From an uncultured Clostridia bacterium (GTDB taxonomy: Bacteria; Bacillota; Clostridia; Monoglobales; Monoglobaceae): a DNA stretch of 33,508 nt. The notes beneath the pieces were generated by a model that had not been told where the DNA came from, ran no database searches, and saw only the letters and a list, made by a program, of their open reading frames with translations. The DNA lies in NCBI GenBank assembly GCA_947589045.1, contig CANQBQ010000020.1, forward strand, positions 1-33,508, given 5' to 3'. The position numbers were made by a program, and so were the translations under genes. This document shows, in pieces, positions 8,140-15,491 of the stretch (within the stretch, counting starts at the first letter, position 1; each line of letters begins with the position of its first letter).

Positions 8140-8168
8140 TTGACAAATGAAAAATTAAGTTGTATAAT
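8140..8168 (+). promoter_or_regulatory. Consensus promoter of the antitoxin RNA
   Basis: TTGACA (8140-8145), a 17-base spacer and TATAAT (8163-8168) match the sigma-A consensus at every core base, making this the strongest promoter in the window. No plus-strand gene follows; it drives a short RNA antisense to the toxin mRNA. Confidence 0.85.
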
Positions 8169-8174
8169 AAATAT

Positions 8175-8264
8175 AAAGAAAAGGCAAAGCCGCAAGGGTT
8201 ATGCCGCCAATGTATTATTAAAAGAATAACGTCATTGTGGGCAAACAACGGGCGTTATTTTTTT
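8175..8264 (+). ncRNA. Putative type I antitoxin RNA (about 90 nt)
   Basis: Transcription from the consensus promoter should begin near 8175 and stop at the hairpin at 8225-8257 followed by seven T residues (8258-8264). The RNA carries no convincing coding frame. Its 3' half is fully complementary to the 3' end of the minus-strand toxin transcript, including the toxin stop codon and terminator stem. This convergent, 3'-overlapping layout is the one known for TxpA/RatA and BsrG/SR4 of Bacillus, where pairing leads to mRNA cleavage. The start point is inferred from promoter spacing. Confidence 0.7.
8225..8264. terminator. Bidirectional terminator shared by toxin mRNA and antitoxin RNA
   Basis: The outer helix AATAACG/CGTTATT and inner helix CATTGT/ACAACG (one G-U pair) give about 13 bp. 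The plus-strand transcript ends in seven U residues. The minus-strand transcript ends in UUCUUUU. Confidence 0.75.
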
Positions 8265-8323
8265 ATGGTTAAAATCAGCACTATAAGTGTGATTAGATAC
8301 ATCATAATATATGTATACACCAT
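8255..8323 (-). CDS. Putative type I membrane toxin peptide (22 aa)
   Basis: This minus-strand ATG-to-TAA frame of 22 codons begins MVYTYIMMYL, continues with an Ile/Leu/Val-rich stretch and ends TIKK. It is one hydrophobic helix with a positive tail, as in small holin-like type I toxins of Firmicutes (TxpA, BsrG, Fst-like), which damage or depolarise the membrane. The ribosome site AAAGGAGGTGAT, six bases before the ATG, matches the 16S rRNA tail almost perfectly, which is rare for an accidental frame. The site is buried in an 8-bp hairpin, the gene has its own promoter, and a strong antisense promoter faces its 3' end. I do not recognise the exact family, and toxicity is inferred. Confidence 0.72.
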   Translation of the reverse strand: MVYTYIMMYLITLIVLILTIKK

Positions 8324-8328
8324 AGCAA

Positions 8329-8350
8329 TCACCTCCTTTCACGGAGATGA
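8329..8350 (-). promoter_or_regulatory. Hairpin sequestering the toxin ribosome-binding site
   Basis: On the minus strand, TCATCTCC (8343-8350) can pair with GGAGGTGA (8329-8336) over a GTGAAA loop. This gives 8 bp with one G-U pair and covers the whole Shine-Dalgarno sequence. Such blocking of translation in the full-length mRNA is a known feature of type I toxins. Confidence 0.7.
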
Positions 8351-8401
8351 CGGCATAACACCCAGCGGCTCACGCCGCCGCTTACGACTTTACCTTTTTA
8401 T

Positions 8402-8430
8402 ATTCTACCTCATTTCCCAACATTTTTCAA
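8402..8430 (-). promoter_or_regulatory. Promoter of the toxin gene
   Basis: On the minus strand, TTGAAA (8425-8430) and TAGAAT (8402-8407) are separated by 17 bases. This gives a leader of about 70 bases before the toxin ATG. A 19-base box shared with the recombinase promoter lies at 8446-8464. Confidence 0.75.
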
Positions 8431-8482
8431 CGCTTTTCGTTATTTGTAATCGAAATGTAAATATGTGATTTTCGGGTATAAA

Positions 8483-8584
8483 ACGGGCGCACACGGTGCG
8501 CCCCTACATCGTCGCAACTCGCGCTCTTCGCTTCGATTTTCCTGTTCGGAAAATCTACGCTTTTTTTGCGCGGTTGCTCCTCTC
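8483..8584 (+). repeat. About 100-bp repeat X, upstream of valS
   Basis: The repeat begins with the palindrome ACGGGCGCACACGGTGCGCC and runs through ATCGTCGCAACTCGC and CGCGGTTGCTCCTCT. An inverted copy lies downstream of valS at 11766-11864, so valS is flanked by inverted repeats about 3.2 kb apart. Confidence 0.75.
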
Positions 8585-8620
8585 CGACAAAAATCTACGG
8601 ATTTTTGTCGGTTATTTTTT
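8584..8620 (+). terminator. Terminator-like CCGACAAAAATC hairpin
   Basis: CCGACAAAAATC (8584-8595) pairs with GATTTTTGTCGG (8600-8611), followed by TTATTTTTT. No gene ends directly before it. It is one of five such hairpins in the window. Confidence 0.55.
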
Positions 8621-8621
8621 T

Positions 8622-8891
8622 ACGGGCGAACGCGGTTCGCCCCTAATCGTCGCGACACACGCTTTGTTGTACGGGACGGCGCCCTCGACGTCCCGCAAAA
8701 ACACGCGCCGCAGGCGCGCAAATCGCAAAAAGCGACTTGCGCTTTTTGCGAAAGAGTACCCAACGGGGCACAATTCACACTAAATTCGCAAGCAAACAGC
8801 TTGCTCATTAAGTGTTCATTCGAAGCGACACGCCCGAAAGCGCGACTTTGCCCGAATAGGGCAAAGCAAGCAAAAAGGGCGTGTCGCGACG
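8622..8891. repeat. Palindrome-rich insertion-like segment abutting the valS promoter
   Basis: The 11-bp perfect inverted repeats CGTCGCGACAC (8648-8658) and GTGTCGCGACG (8881-8891) bound a stretch that holds smaller hairpins. One of these is the ACACT...AGTGT module (8774-8818), also found at 11983-12031 and 15290-15338. No coding frame in it looks real. It ends two bases before the valS -35 box. Confidence 0.6.
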
Positions 8892-8893
8892 TG

Positions 8894-8922
8894 TTGACAA
8901 GTCTTTTTTTTTATTGTATACT
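8894..8922 (+). promoter_or_regulatory. Promoter of valS
   Basis: TTGACA (8894-8899) and TATACT (8917-8922) with a 17-base spacer. Only 40 bases separate the -10 box from the ATG, so there is no room for a T-box leader. Confidence 0.8.
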
Positions 8923-8962
8923 TTAAGATATGTTATTTAATCAGGAAACGGAGTGTTGACAA

Positions 8963-11590
8963 ATGGCAAAGGAGCTTCCGAAAAATTATGCTCCTCAGGA
9001 GTTTGAGGATAAAATATATGAGATGTGGACGAAGAACGGCTACTTCCACGCTGAGGCGGACGACAGCCGCGAGCCGTTCACGATTGTGATACCGCCGCCC
9101 AACGTCACGGGTCAGCTTCATATGGGGCACGCCCTCGACGAGACGCTTCAGGACATTTTAATCCGCACCAAGCGTATGCAGGGTTACAACGCGCTTTGGG
9201 TACCCGGTACCGACCACGCGGGAATAGCGACTCAGATAAAGGTCGAGGAGCATCTCCGCACCGAGGAGGGGCTCACCCGCTACGATTTGGGGCGCGAAAA
9301 GTTTTTGGAGCGCGTCTGGGACTGGAAGAAGCAGTTCGGCGGACGCATCAAAAGTCAGCTTAAAAAAATCGGCTGTTCCTGCGACTGGGACAGAGAGCGC
9401 TTCACTATGGACGAGGGCTGCTCCAAAGCCGTCCGCGAGGTCTTTGTCAATCTTTATAACAAGGGCTTGATTTACCGCGGAAATCGCATAATAAACTGGT
9501 GCCCGAGCTGTATAACCGCACTTTCGGACGCGGAGGTCGAATACGAGGAGCAGGAGGGTCACTTCTGGCACATAAAGTACCCCGTGAAGGACAGCGACGA
9601 ATTTGTGGTTATCGCAACCACCCGTCCCGAAACCCTGCTCGGCGATACCGCGGTCGCGGTCAATCCCAAGGACGAGAGATATAAAAATCTTGTCGGAAAA
9701 ATGCTCATACTTCCGCTTGTCGGACGTGAGATACCCGTTATAGCGGACGAGTATGTTGATATGGAGTTCGGAACGGGCTGTGTTAAGATAACGCCCGCGC
9801 ACGACCCGAACGATTTTGAGGTGGGCAAGCGTCACAATCTGGAACAGATAAAGGTTATGAACGACGACGCGACCATCAACCGCTTCGGCGGAAAATACGA
9901 GGGTATGGACAGATATGAGGCCCGCCGCGCCATAATAGACGACTTGCAGGCGGAGGGTCTGCTCGTTAAGATTGAAGAACATTCGCACAACGTCGGCACC
10001 TGTTACAGATGCGGAACGACGGTCGAGCCTATCACCTCCGACCAGTGGTTTGTAAAGATGGCGCCGCTTGCCGAGCGCGCGATAGAGGTTGTTAAGGACG
10101 GCACGATAAAGTTTGTTCCCGAAAGATTTTCAAAGACGTATATGAATTGGATGGAGAACGTACACGACTGGTGCATTTCGCGTCAACTTTGGTGGGGTCA
10201 CCGAATTCCCGCGTTTTACTGCGAGGAGTGCGGCGAGATGACGGTCAGCAAGACCGATATAACAAAATGCCCCAAGTGCGGCGGAGCGGTCAAGCAGGAG
10301 AGCGACGTGCTCGACACCTGGTTCTCGTCCGCGCTTTGGCCTTTCTCGACTCTCGGCTGGCCTGAAAAAACGCCCGAACTCGATTATTTTTATCCGACCT
10401 CGGTGCTTGTTACCGGCTACGATATTATATTCTTCTGGGTTTCGAGAATGATTTTTTCGGGTATGGAGCATATCGGCAAGGAGCCGTTTAAGTATGTGCT
10501 TATGCACGGACTTGTGCGCGACAGTCAAGGCAGAAAGATGTCCAAGTCGCTCGGCAACGGAATTGACCCGCTTGAAATCGTGGAGAAGTACGGCGCGGAT
10601 GCGCTCAGATTTACGCTTGTCACAGGCAACGCGCCGGGCAACGATATGAGATTTTACTACGAGCGCGTCGAGGCGAGCCGTAATTTTGCAAACAAAATAT
10701 GGAATGCGTCGCGCTTTGTTATGATGAATATTTCTATTGACAAAGCCGAGCTTCCGCCCATCGATAAACTCTGCATAGAGGACAGATGGATACTCAGCAG
10801 GTGCAACACCCTTGCGCGGGAGGTAGCGGACAGCATAGATAAGTTTGAGCTGGGAATTGCGGCTCAAAAGCTGTATGACTTTATATGGGACGAGCTTTGC
10901 GACTGGTACATTGAGCTTGTCAAGCCGAGAATGTTTGCCGAGGGCGAGAGCAACGAGGTCGCACAGCAGGTTTTGATTTATGTGCTTTCAAATACGCTGA
11001 AGCTGCTCCATCCGTTTATGCCGTTTATAACCGAGGAAATATGGCAGGCTTTGCCTCACGAGGGAGACAGCATAATGGTAGCCGAGTATCCGACCTATAA
11101 GGAGGAGCTTGCCGACTCCGAGGCGGAGCGGGAAATGACGGTTATAATGAACGCCATAAAAAGCATCAGAAACACCCGCGCCGAAATGAATGTGCCGCCG
11201 TCGAAAAAGGCGAAGCTGTTTGTCGTGACCGACAACGGGGAGCTTTTCCGAAAGGGAGTATCCTTCTTTGAAAAGCTCGCGTCGGCGTCCGAGGTCGAGA
11301 TACTTTCGGATAAGAGCGGCACGCCCGAAAACGCTGTTTCGGTAGCCGTTGAGGGCGCGGAGCTTTTGCTTCCGCTCAGCGAGCTTATCGACCGCGATAA
11401 GGAGCTTGAGCGTCTTAATAAGGAAAAGGCGCGCCTGGAGGGCGAGATAAAGCGCGTAGAGGGCAAGCTCTCGAACAAGGGATTTGTGGATAAGGCTCCT
11501 GCCAAGGTGGTCGAGGAGGAACGTCAAAAGGGCGAGAAGTACAGAGAAATTCTTGAGACGGTTTTGGAAAGTATAAAGGCGTTGGGATAA
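8963..11590 (+). CDS. valS: Valyl-tRNA synthetase
   Basis: ValS is the cytoplasmic class I enzyme that charges tRNA-Val with valine using ATP. The 875-aa length is normal. The HIGH-type signature is [13 protein letters not shown] (HMGH at residues 53-56). The editing domain lies in about residues 190-345, with the [15 protein letters not shown] motif. KMSKS is residues 525-529 ([10 protein letters not shown]). The anticodon-binding domain follows, with [10 protein letters not shown], and the C-terminal coiled-coil arm ([18 protein letters not shown] to the end) that contacts tRNA is present. The enzyme looks intact. It is monocistronic, with repeat blocks on both sides. Unusually for many Firmicute synthetase genes, there is no space for a T-box riboswitch. 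Confidence 0.98.
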   Translation: MAKELPKNYAPQEFEDKIYEMWTKNGYFHAEADDSREPFTIVIPPPNVTGQLHMGHALDETLQDILIRTKRMQGYNALWVPGTDHAGIATQIKVEEHLRTEEGLTRYDLGREKFLERVWDWKKQFGGRIKSQLKKIGCSCDWDRERFTMDEGCSKAVREVFVNLYNKGLIYRGNRIINWCPSCITALSDAEVEYEEQEGHFWHIKYPVKDSDEFVVIATTRPETLLGDTAVAVNPKDERYKNLVGKMLILPLVGREIPVIADEYVDMEFGTGCVKITPAHDPNDFEVGKRHNLEQIKVMNDDATINRFGGKYEGMDRYEARRAIIDDLQAEGLLVKIEEHSHNVGTCYRCGTTVEPITSDQWFVKMAPLAERAIEVVKDGTIKFVPERFSKTYMNWMENVHDWCISRQLWWGHRIPAFYCEECGEMTVSKTDITKCPKCGGAVKQESDVLDTWFSSALWPFSTLGWPEKTPELDYFYPTSVLVTGYDIIFFWVSRMIFSGMEHIGKEPFKYVLMHGLVRDSQGRKMSKSLGNGIDPLEIVEKYGADALRFTLVTGNAPGNDMRFYYERVEASRNFANKIWNASRFVMMNISIDKAELPPIDKLCIEDRWILSRCNTLAREVADSIDKFELGIAAQKLYDFIWDELCDWYIELVKPRMFAEGESNEVAQQVLIYVLSNTLKLLHPFMPFITEEIWQALPHEGDSIMVAEYPTYKEELADSEAEREMTVIMNAIKSIRNTRAEMNVPPSKKAKLFVVTDNGELFRKGVSFFEKLASASEVEILSDKSGTPENAVSVAVEGAELLLPLSELIDRDKELERLNKEKARLEGEIKRVEGKLSNKGFVDKAPAKVVEEERQKGEKYREILETVLESIKALG

Positions 11591-11608
11591 ATTCCGGACT
11601 TATTTTTC

Positions 11609-11672
11609 CGCACTGCCGTGCGGGTGGGGTGCCCGCGTTTCACGCGGGCGGGGTTATGTACTTTTCCTTTCG
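11609..11672 (+). repeat. Partial head of the multi-hairpin repeat, copy F
   Basis: CCGCACTGCCGTGCGG (11609-11624) and GCCCGCGT/ACGCGGGC hairpins are followed by GGGGTTATGTACTTTTC, the same order as the heads of copies C, D and E. The remaining hairpins are absent. It starts 18 bases after the valS stop, and no T run follows the hairpins. Confidence 0.5.
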
Positions 11673-11765
11673 TAGGGTGCGGCGCCCTCGACGCACCAAA
11701 TATATTTTTTCGTTTTATAAGTATTTTATAGAGTTCCCGAAAAGCGACTTGCGCTTTTTGGGAAA

Positions 11766-11864
11766 GAGGAGCAACCGCGCGAAAAAGCGCAGATTTTCCG
11801 AGCAGGAAAATTGGAGCGCAAAGCGCGAGTTGCGACGATGTAGGGGCGAACCGTGTTCGCCCGT
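11766..11864 (-). repeat. Inverted copy of repeat X, downstream of valS
   Basis: The minus strand reads ACGGGCGAACACGGTTCGCC, then ATCGTCGCAACTCGC, TTTTCCTGCTCGGAAAATC and CGCGGTTGCTCCTCT, parallel to 8483-8584 with scattered substitutions. Confidence 0.75.
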
Positions 11865-11867
11865 TTT

Positions 11868-12179
11868 GCCCGCGTTACACGCGGGCGGGGTTATGTTCTT
11901 TTCTCCTCGCAGAGAAAAGAAGCGGAATACAGTGAAAAGACGCAAAGCCCCCTAAAGGGTACTTTGGCTTTTCACTGCATCCTTCACACTAAAATTCGCG
12001 CTACGCAAGGCTTGCGCTCATCAAGTGTTCAGGAAAAGATGCGTTCAAGGGGATACCCCTTGAAAAACCCCGACGGATGCAAGGCTGTTGCCTAAAGCGT
12101 CCGTCAAAAACCCAATGACGGTAAGGCTGAAACCTAAATTTACTGCTTCTAATTGAGTTTTTGTGTGAGTGCATACGCG
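11868..12179 (+). repeat. Multi-hairpin intergenic repeat, copy C, with nested insert
   Basis: The head is the GC hairpin GCCCGCGT/ACGCGGGC (11868-11886) and H1 TTCTTTTCT/AGAGAAAAGAA. A nested 59-base hairpin (11924-11982) with near-complementary ends GGAATACAGTGAAAAG and CTTTTCACTGCATCC then interrupts it, followed by the ACACT...AGTGT module (11983-12031). H2 to H4 follow at 12044-12148. H3 is GACGGATGC/GCGTCCGTC with a G-U pair. Confidence 0.75.
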
Positions 12180-12183
12180 AATT

Positions 12184-12222
12184 AACCGACAAAAATCCAT
12201 AGATTTTTGTCGGTTATTTTTT
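12184..12222 (+). terminator. Terminator-like hairpin upstream of metK
   Basis: AACCGACAAAAATC (12184-12197) pairs with GATTTTTGTCGGTT (12202-12215), followed by ATTTTTT. It closes the repeat block and insulates the metK promoter. Confidence 0.65.
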
Positions 12223-12260
12223 GCGCGAAATCGCACAAAATTAAAAACAATAAAAAGCTG

Positions 12261-12289
12261 TTGATTTTTTCTCCCGGCGGGTCTATAAT
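12261..12289 (+). promoter_or_regulatory. Promoter of metK
   Basis: TTGATT (12261-12266) and TATAAT (12284-12289) with a 17-base spacer. The leader of about 35 bases is too short for an S-box (SAM) riboswitch. Confidence 0.8.
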
Positions 12290-12329
12290 ATATTTATAGT
12301 TTATTTGTTTACATTGGAGGAAGGTTAAA

Positions 12330-13490
12330 ATGCACAAAAGACTTTTTACCTCGGAGTCGGTCACGGAGGGTCATCCCGATAAAATCTCGGATATTATCGC
12401 GGACGCGGTGCTGGACGAAATAATATCCCGCGACCTGAACGCGCGCGTTGCGTGCGAGGTCACCGTCACCACGGGTCTTGTTATGGTCGTGGGCGAAATC
12501 ACGACTTCGACGTATGTCGATATTCAAAAGCTCGTTCGCAGTACGGTGCGTGAGATTGGCTACGACCGCGCCAAGTACGGCTTTGACTGCGACACATGCG
12601 CGGTACTCTCGGCTATTGACGAGCAGTCGCCCGATATTGCTATGGGCGTTGACGATAAGGGAGACGGAATAGGAGCGGGCGACCAGGGGCTTATGTTCGG
12701 CTACGCCTGCAACGAAACGCCCGAGCTTATGCCTATGTCTATCGCTCTCGCGCATAAGCTGGCGCGCAGACTCACCTATGTGAGAAAGTCGAAATGTCTT
12801 GATTATCTGCGCCCCGACGGCAAGACTCAGGTAACGGTCGAGTACGATGAAAACGGCAAGCCCAAGCGCATAGACACCATTGTCGTTTCGAGCCAGCACG
12901 ACGAGCATACGTCGCTTGAAAAGCTCAGAGAGGACATAATCGAAAACGTCATAAAGCCCGTCATTCCCGAAAATATGCTGGACGACGAGACGAAAATTTT
13001 TGTCAACCCGACGGGACGCTTTGTTATAGGCGGTCCTCAGGGCGACTCGGGACATACCGGAAGAAAGCTCATAGTTGATACTTACGGCGGCTACGCGCGT
13101 CACGGCGGCGGCGCATTCAGCGGAAAAGACCCGACAAAGGTTGACCGAAGCGCGGCATATGCGGCGAGATACGCGGCGAAGAATATTGTAGCGGCGGGAA
13201 TTGCGGACAAGTGCGAAATCCAGCTTGCATATGCGATAGGCGTTGCCGAGCCGGTTTCGGTTATGGTGGATACGTTCGGCACGGGCAAGATAAAGGACGA
13301 AGAAATAGCCGACCTCATTGAGAAAAACTTTGATTTTACACCGAGCGGAATAATAAAGGCGCTCGATTTGAGGCGGCCTATTTATAAGCAGACCGCGGCT
13401 TACGGTCATTTCGGACGCGACGATATAGACGTGCCGTGGGAGAAGTGCGACAAAGCCGAAGAGCTTAAAAAACAGGTTAACATAAAATAA
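12330..13490 (+). CDS. metK: S-adenosylmethionine synthetase
   Basis: MetK makes SAM, the main methyl donor, from methionine and ATP in the cytoplasm. The 386-aa protein has the family's N-terminal [19 protein letters not shown], the [13 protein letters not shown] loop, the glycine-rich [18 protein letters not shown] segment that binds phosphate, and a normal C-terminus. GGAGG lies 10 bases before the ATG. It is the first gene of a likely metK-HIT-hydE transcript (gaps of 18 and -1 bases). SAM supply next to a radical SAM enzyme is a plausible metabolic link but is not proven. Confidence 0.98.
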   Translation: MHKRLFTSESVTEGHPDKISDIIADAVLDEIISRDLNARVACEVTVTTGLVMVVGEITTSTYVDIQKLVRSTVREIGYDRAKYGFDCDTCAVLSAIDEQSPDIAMGVDDKGDGIGAGDQGLMFGYACNETPELMPMSIALAHKLARRLTYVRKSKCLDYLRPDGKTQVTVEYDENGKPKRIDTIVVSSQHDEHTSLEKLREDIIENVIKPVIPENMLDDETKIFVNPTGRFVIGGPQGDSGHTGRKLIVDTYGGYARHGGGAFSGKDPTKVDRSAAYAARYAAKNIVAAGIADKCEIQLAYAIGVAEPVSVMVDTFGTGKIKDEEIADLIEKNFDFTPSGIIKALDLRRPIYKQTAAYGHFGRDDIDVPWEKCDKAEELKKQVNIK

Positions 13491-13508
13491 TAAAAGGAGC
13501 GTTTAAAA

Positions 13509-13931
13509 ATGAAAGATAACACTTGTATGTACTGCACCGAAAATGAGAAGCTGGACAGCCTTATGATTTATATTGCCGACCTCGGCGTATCGAAGCTGTA
13601 CCTGTTCCGAGAGCAGACGTATTACGGCAGATGCGTGCTTGCGTACCGCGACCACGTAAACGAGTTTTACGATTTGAGCGACGAGGACGCGAACGCGTTT
13701 GCAAAGGACATACGCACCGCGGCAAAGGCGATAGCGGCGGCGGTAAATCCGAGGAAGATGAACTACGGAATGTATGCCGACACGCTTGCGCATCTGCATT
13801 GTCACCTCGTTCCCAAGCAGGAGGGCGGTCACACGTTCGGCGGCACGTTTGAGATGAACGTAAATCCGCCCAAGTATCTGACCGACGCCGAGAACGCCGA
13901 AATTATTGCGAAGATAAAGGCGAATTTATAA
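13509..13931 (+). CDS. HIT family nucleotide hydrolase/transferase (140 aa)
   Basis: This is a histidine-triad protein; relatives hydrolyse nucleoside phosphoramidates or dinucleoside polyphosphates. The catalytic triad is HLHCHLV (His95, His97, His99). The N-terminal half carries the alpha/beta HIT fold pattern (GRCVLAYRDHVNEFYDLSDED), and a CMYC pair near residue 6 resembles the zinc site of some HIT proteins. AGGAG lies upstream of ATG 13509. Its stop overlaps the hydE start (TAATG), so the two are translationally coupled. The true substrate cannot be told from sequence. Confidence 0.92.
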   Translation: MKDNTCMYCTENEKLDSLMIYIADLGVSKLYLFREQTYYGRCVLAYRDHVNEFYDLSDEDANAFAKDIRTAAKAIAAAVNPRKMNYGMYADTLAHLHCHLVPKQEGGHTFGGTFEMNVNPPKYLTDAENAEIIAKIKANL

Positions 13932-14977
13932 TGCAAATTTTATATGACGCGGCGGACGCTCTGTTTGAGTCGCAAAACGTTTCGGACGACGCGCTCCTGA
14001 GCGTTATATCGAGCGATGACGAAAAATTCAGGGAATATCTGTTTGAGAAGGCGCGGAGCCGCGCGGTTGAAAATTTCGGCAACAAGATTTACACGCGCGG
14101 ACTTATAGAGTTCACGAATTACTGCAAAAACGACTGCTATTACTGCGGTATAAGGCGGTCAAACAAAAACGCGCTGAGATACCGCCTGACAAAGGACGAA
14201 ATTTTGGAGTGCTGTGCGGAAGGCTACGAGCTTGGGTTCAGGACGTTCGTGCTTCAGGGCGGCGAGGACCCGTTTTACACCGACGAGCTTATCTGCGAGA
14301 TTGTGCGTGAGATACGCTCGGGCTTTCCCGACTGCGCCATCACCCTTTCGATAGGCGAAAAGCCGCGCGAGAGCTATGCGGCGTACCGCGAGGCGGGCGC
14401 AGACCGTTATCTTTTAAGGCACGAAACCATAAACCCGAAGCATTACGGCAGGCTGCATCCGCCCGAACTCTCTCTTGAAAACCGTGTGAGATGCTTGCGC
14501 GATTTGAAGGATTTGGGCTTTCAGGTCGGATGCGGATTTATGGTCGGCTCGCCGTACCAGACGCTTGAGAATATTGTGGAGGACTTGCGGTTTATAAAGG
14601 ATTTTTCTCCGCATATGATAGGTATAGGACCGTTTATTCCGCATACCGACACGCCGTTTGCGTCCGAACGCGCGGGAAGCCTTGAACTTACGCTCGTTTT
14701 GATTGCGGTGATTCGGCTTATGAACCCTCGCGCTCTGATACCCGCGACTACCGCGCTCGGCACGATAAATCCGCGCGGACGGGAACTGGGCGTTTTAGCG
14801 GGCGCGAATGTGGTTATGCCGAATTTGTCGCCCGTTGCGGTGAGGAAGAAGTATTCGCTTTATGATAATAAAATATGTACCGGAGAGGAAGCGGCGGAGT
14901 GCCGCGGCTGTCTTGCGCGAAGGATGGAGAGCATAGGATATGAGCTTTCGGTGTCGCGCGGCGACTACCCTTGTTAA
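13931..14977 (+). CDS. hydE: [FeFe] hydrogenase maturase HydE (radical SAM)
   Basis: HydE is one of three proteins (HydE, HydF, HydG) that assemble the H-cluster of [FeFe] hydrogenase. This 348-aa protein has the radical SAM CX3CX2C motif (Cys65, Cys69, Cys72 in NYCKNDCYYCG) and the GG(E)D motif in FVLQGGEDPF. A C-terminal CX7CX2C (CTGEEAAECRGC) matches the second, non-catalytic cluster of some HydE proteins. The biotin-synthase-like barrel is complete. It overlaps the HIT gene by one base. No hydF, hydG or hydrogenase gene is in the window, so the rest of the pathway must lie elsewhere. It implies hydrogen metabolism under anaerobic conditions. Confidence 0.92.
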   Translation: MQILYDAADALFESQNVSDDALLSVISSDDEKFREYLFEKARSRAVENFGNKIYTRGLIEFTNYCKNDCYYCGIRRSNKNALRYRLTKDEILECCAEGYELGFRTFVLQGGEDPFYTDELICEIVREIRSGFPDCAITLSIGEKPRESYAAYREAGADRYLLRHETINPKHYGRLHPPELSLENRVRCLRDLKDLGFQVGCGFMVGSPYQTLENIVEDLRFIKDFSPHMIGIGPFIPHTDTPFASERAGSLELTLVLIAVIRLMNPRALIPATTALGTINPRGRELGVLAGANVVMPNLSPVAVRKKYSLYDNKICTGEEAAECRGCLARRMESIGYELSVSRGDYPC

Positions 14978-15006
14978 TTGGCGTTTTAAATAATTTTTTA
15001 ATATTT

Positions 15007-15485
15007 CCGCACTGCCGTGCGGGGGGTATGTTCTTTTCTCCTCGCAGAGAAAAGGAAGCGGAATACAGTGAAAAGACACAAAGCCCGCGTCAGAACAAGC
15101 TGCGCATGCACGCTTTTAAAAATAAATTTTAAAAGCTGAGTTGCTCCGCTGTTCTTCCTTATCGACAAAAATCATTGGATTTTTGTCGAGGAGGAGCAAG
15201 TTTCCCGTAAAAGCGAAGATTTCCCGAATAGGGAAATCGAAGCGCAAAGGGAAACTTGTGACGAGGTACTTTGGCTTTTCACTGCATCCTTCACACTAAA
15301 ATTCGCGCTACGCAAAGCTTGCGCTCATCAAGTGTTCAGGAAAAGATGCGTTCAAGGGGGCACCCCTTGAAAAACCCCGCCGCGCATAAGACTGTTGTCT
15401 AAAATGCGCGGCTAAAACCCAAGGACGGTAAGGTTGAAGCCTAATTTTACCGTTTCTGTTTGAGTTCTTGCGTGAGAGCATCCGC
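15007..15485 (+). repeat. Multi-hairpin intergenic repeat, copy D, with a larger nested insert
   Basis: The head is CCGCACTGCCGTGCGG (15007-15022) and H1 TTCTTTTCTCCTCGCAGAGA. The insert at 15060-15289 has the same ends as in copy C, but its loop is enlarged by about 170 bases holding further hairpins, including a GACAAAAATC one near 15162. The ACACT...AGTGT module is at 15290-15338 and H2 at 15354-15370. H3 is GCCGCGCAT (15379-15387) with ATGCGCGGC (15404-15412) and an inner AGAC/GTCT helix. H4 is CGGTAA/TTACCG. The copy ends GAGAGCATCCGC. H3 has a different sequence from the other copies but is fully paired. Confidence 0.8.
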
Positions 15486-15491
15486 AAAATT

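Larger units (their letters stand above)
8189..8369. repeat. Imperfect inverted repeat flanking the toxin gene
   Basis: The arm at 8189-8208 (GCCGCAAGGGTTATGCCGCC) is an imperfect inverted copy of 8349-8369 in the toxin 5' leader. If the toxin mRNA extends past the first terminator to about 8180, its 3' tail could pair with its own leader, a closed-mRNA arrangement known from other type I systems. Confidence 0.5.

Noticed and set aside
8160-8468. Plus-strand 102-codon frame with a hydrophobic middle, opposite the toxin
   Set aside because: Its start codon lies within the antitoxin promoter region, there is no ribosome site, and its frame crosses the antitoxin terminator. The hydrophobic part reflects the toxin on the other strand.
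8465-8926. Plus-strand 153-codon frame in the repeat block before valS
   Set aside because: It is made of palindromic repeat modules, has Arg/Ala-rich composition typical of GC-rich noncoding DNA, and no ribosome site.
8923-8962. Possible T-box leader before valS
   Set aside because: The promoter lies only 40 bases from the start codon, and no specifier-loop or T-box sequence is present.
12290-12329. Possible SAM riboswitch before metK
   Set aside because: Only about 40 bases lie between the -10 box and the ATG, too little for any known SAM riboswitch class with its expression platform.
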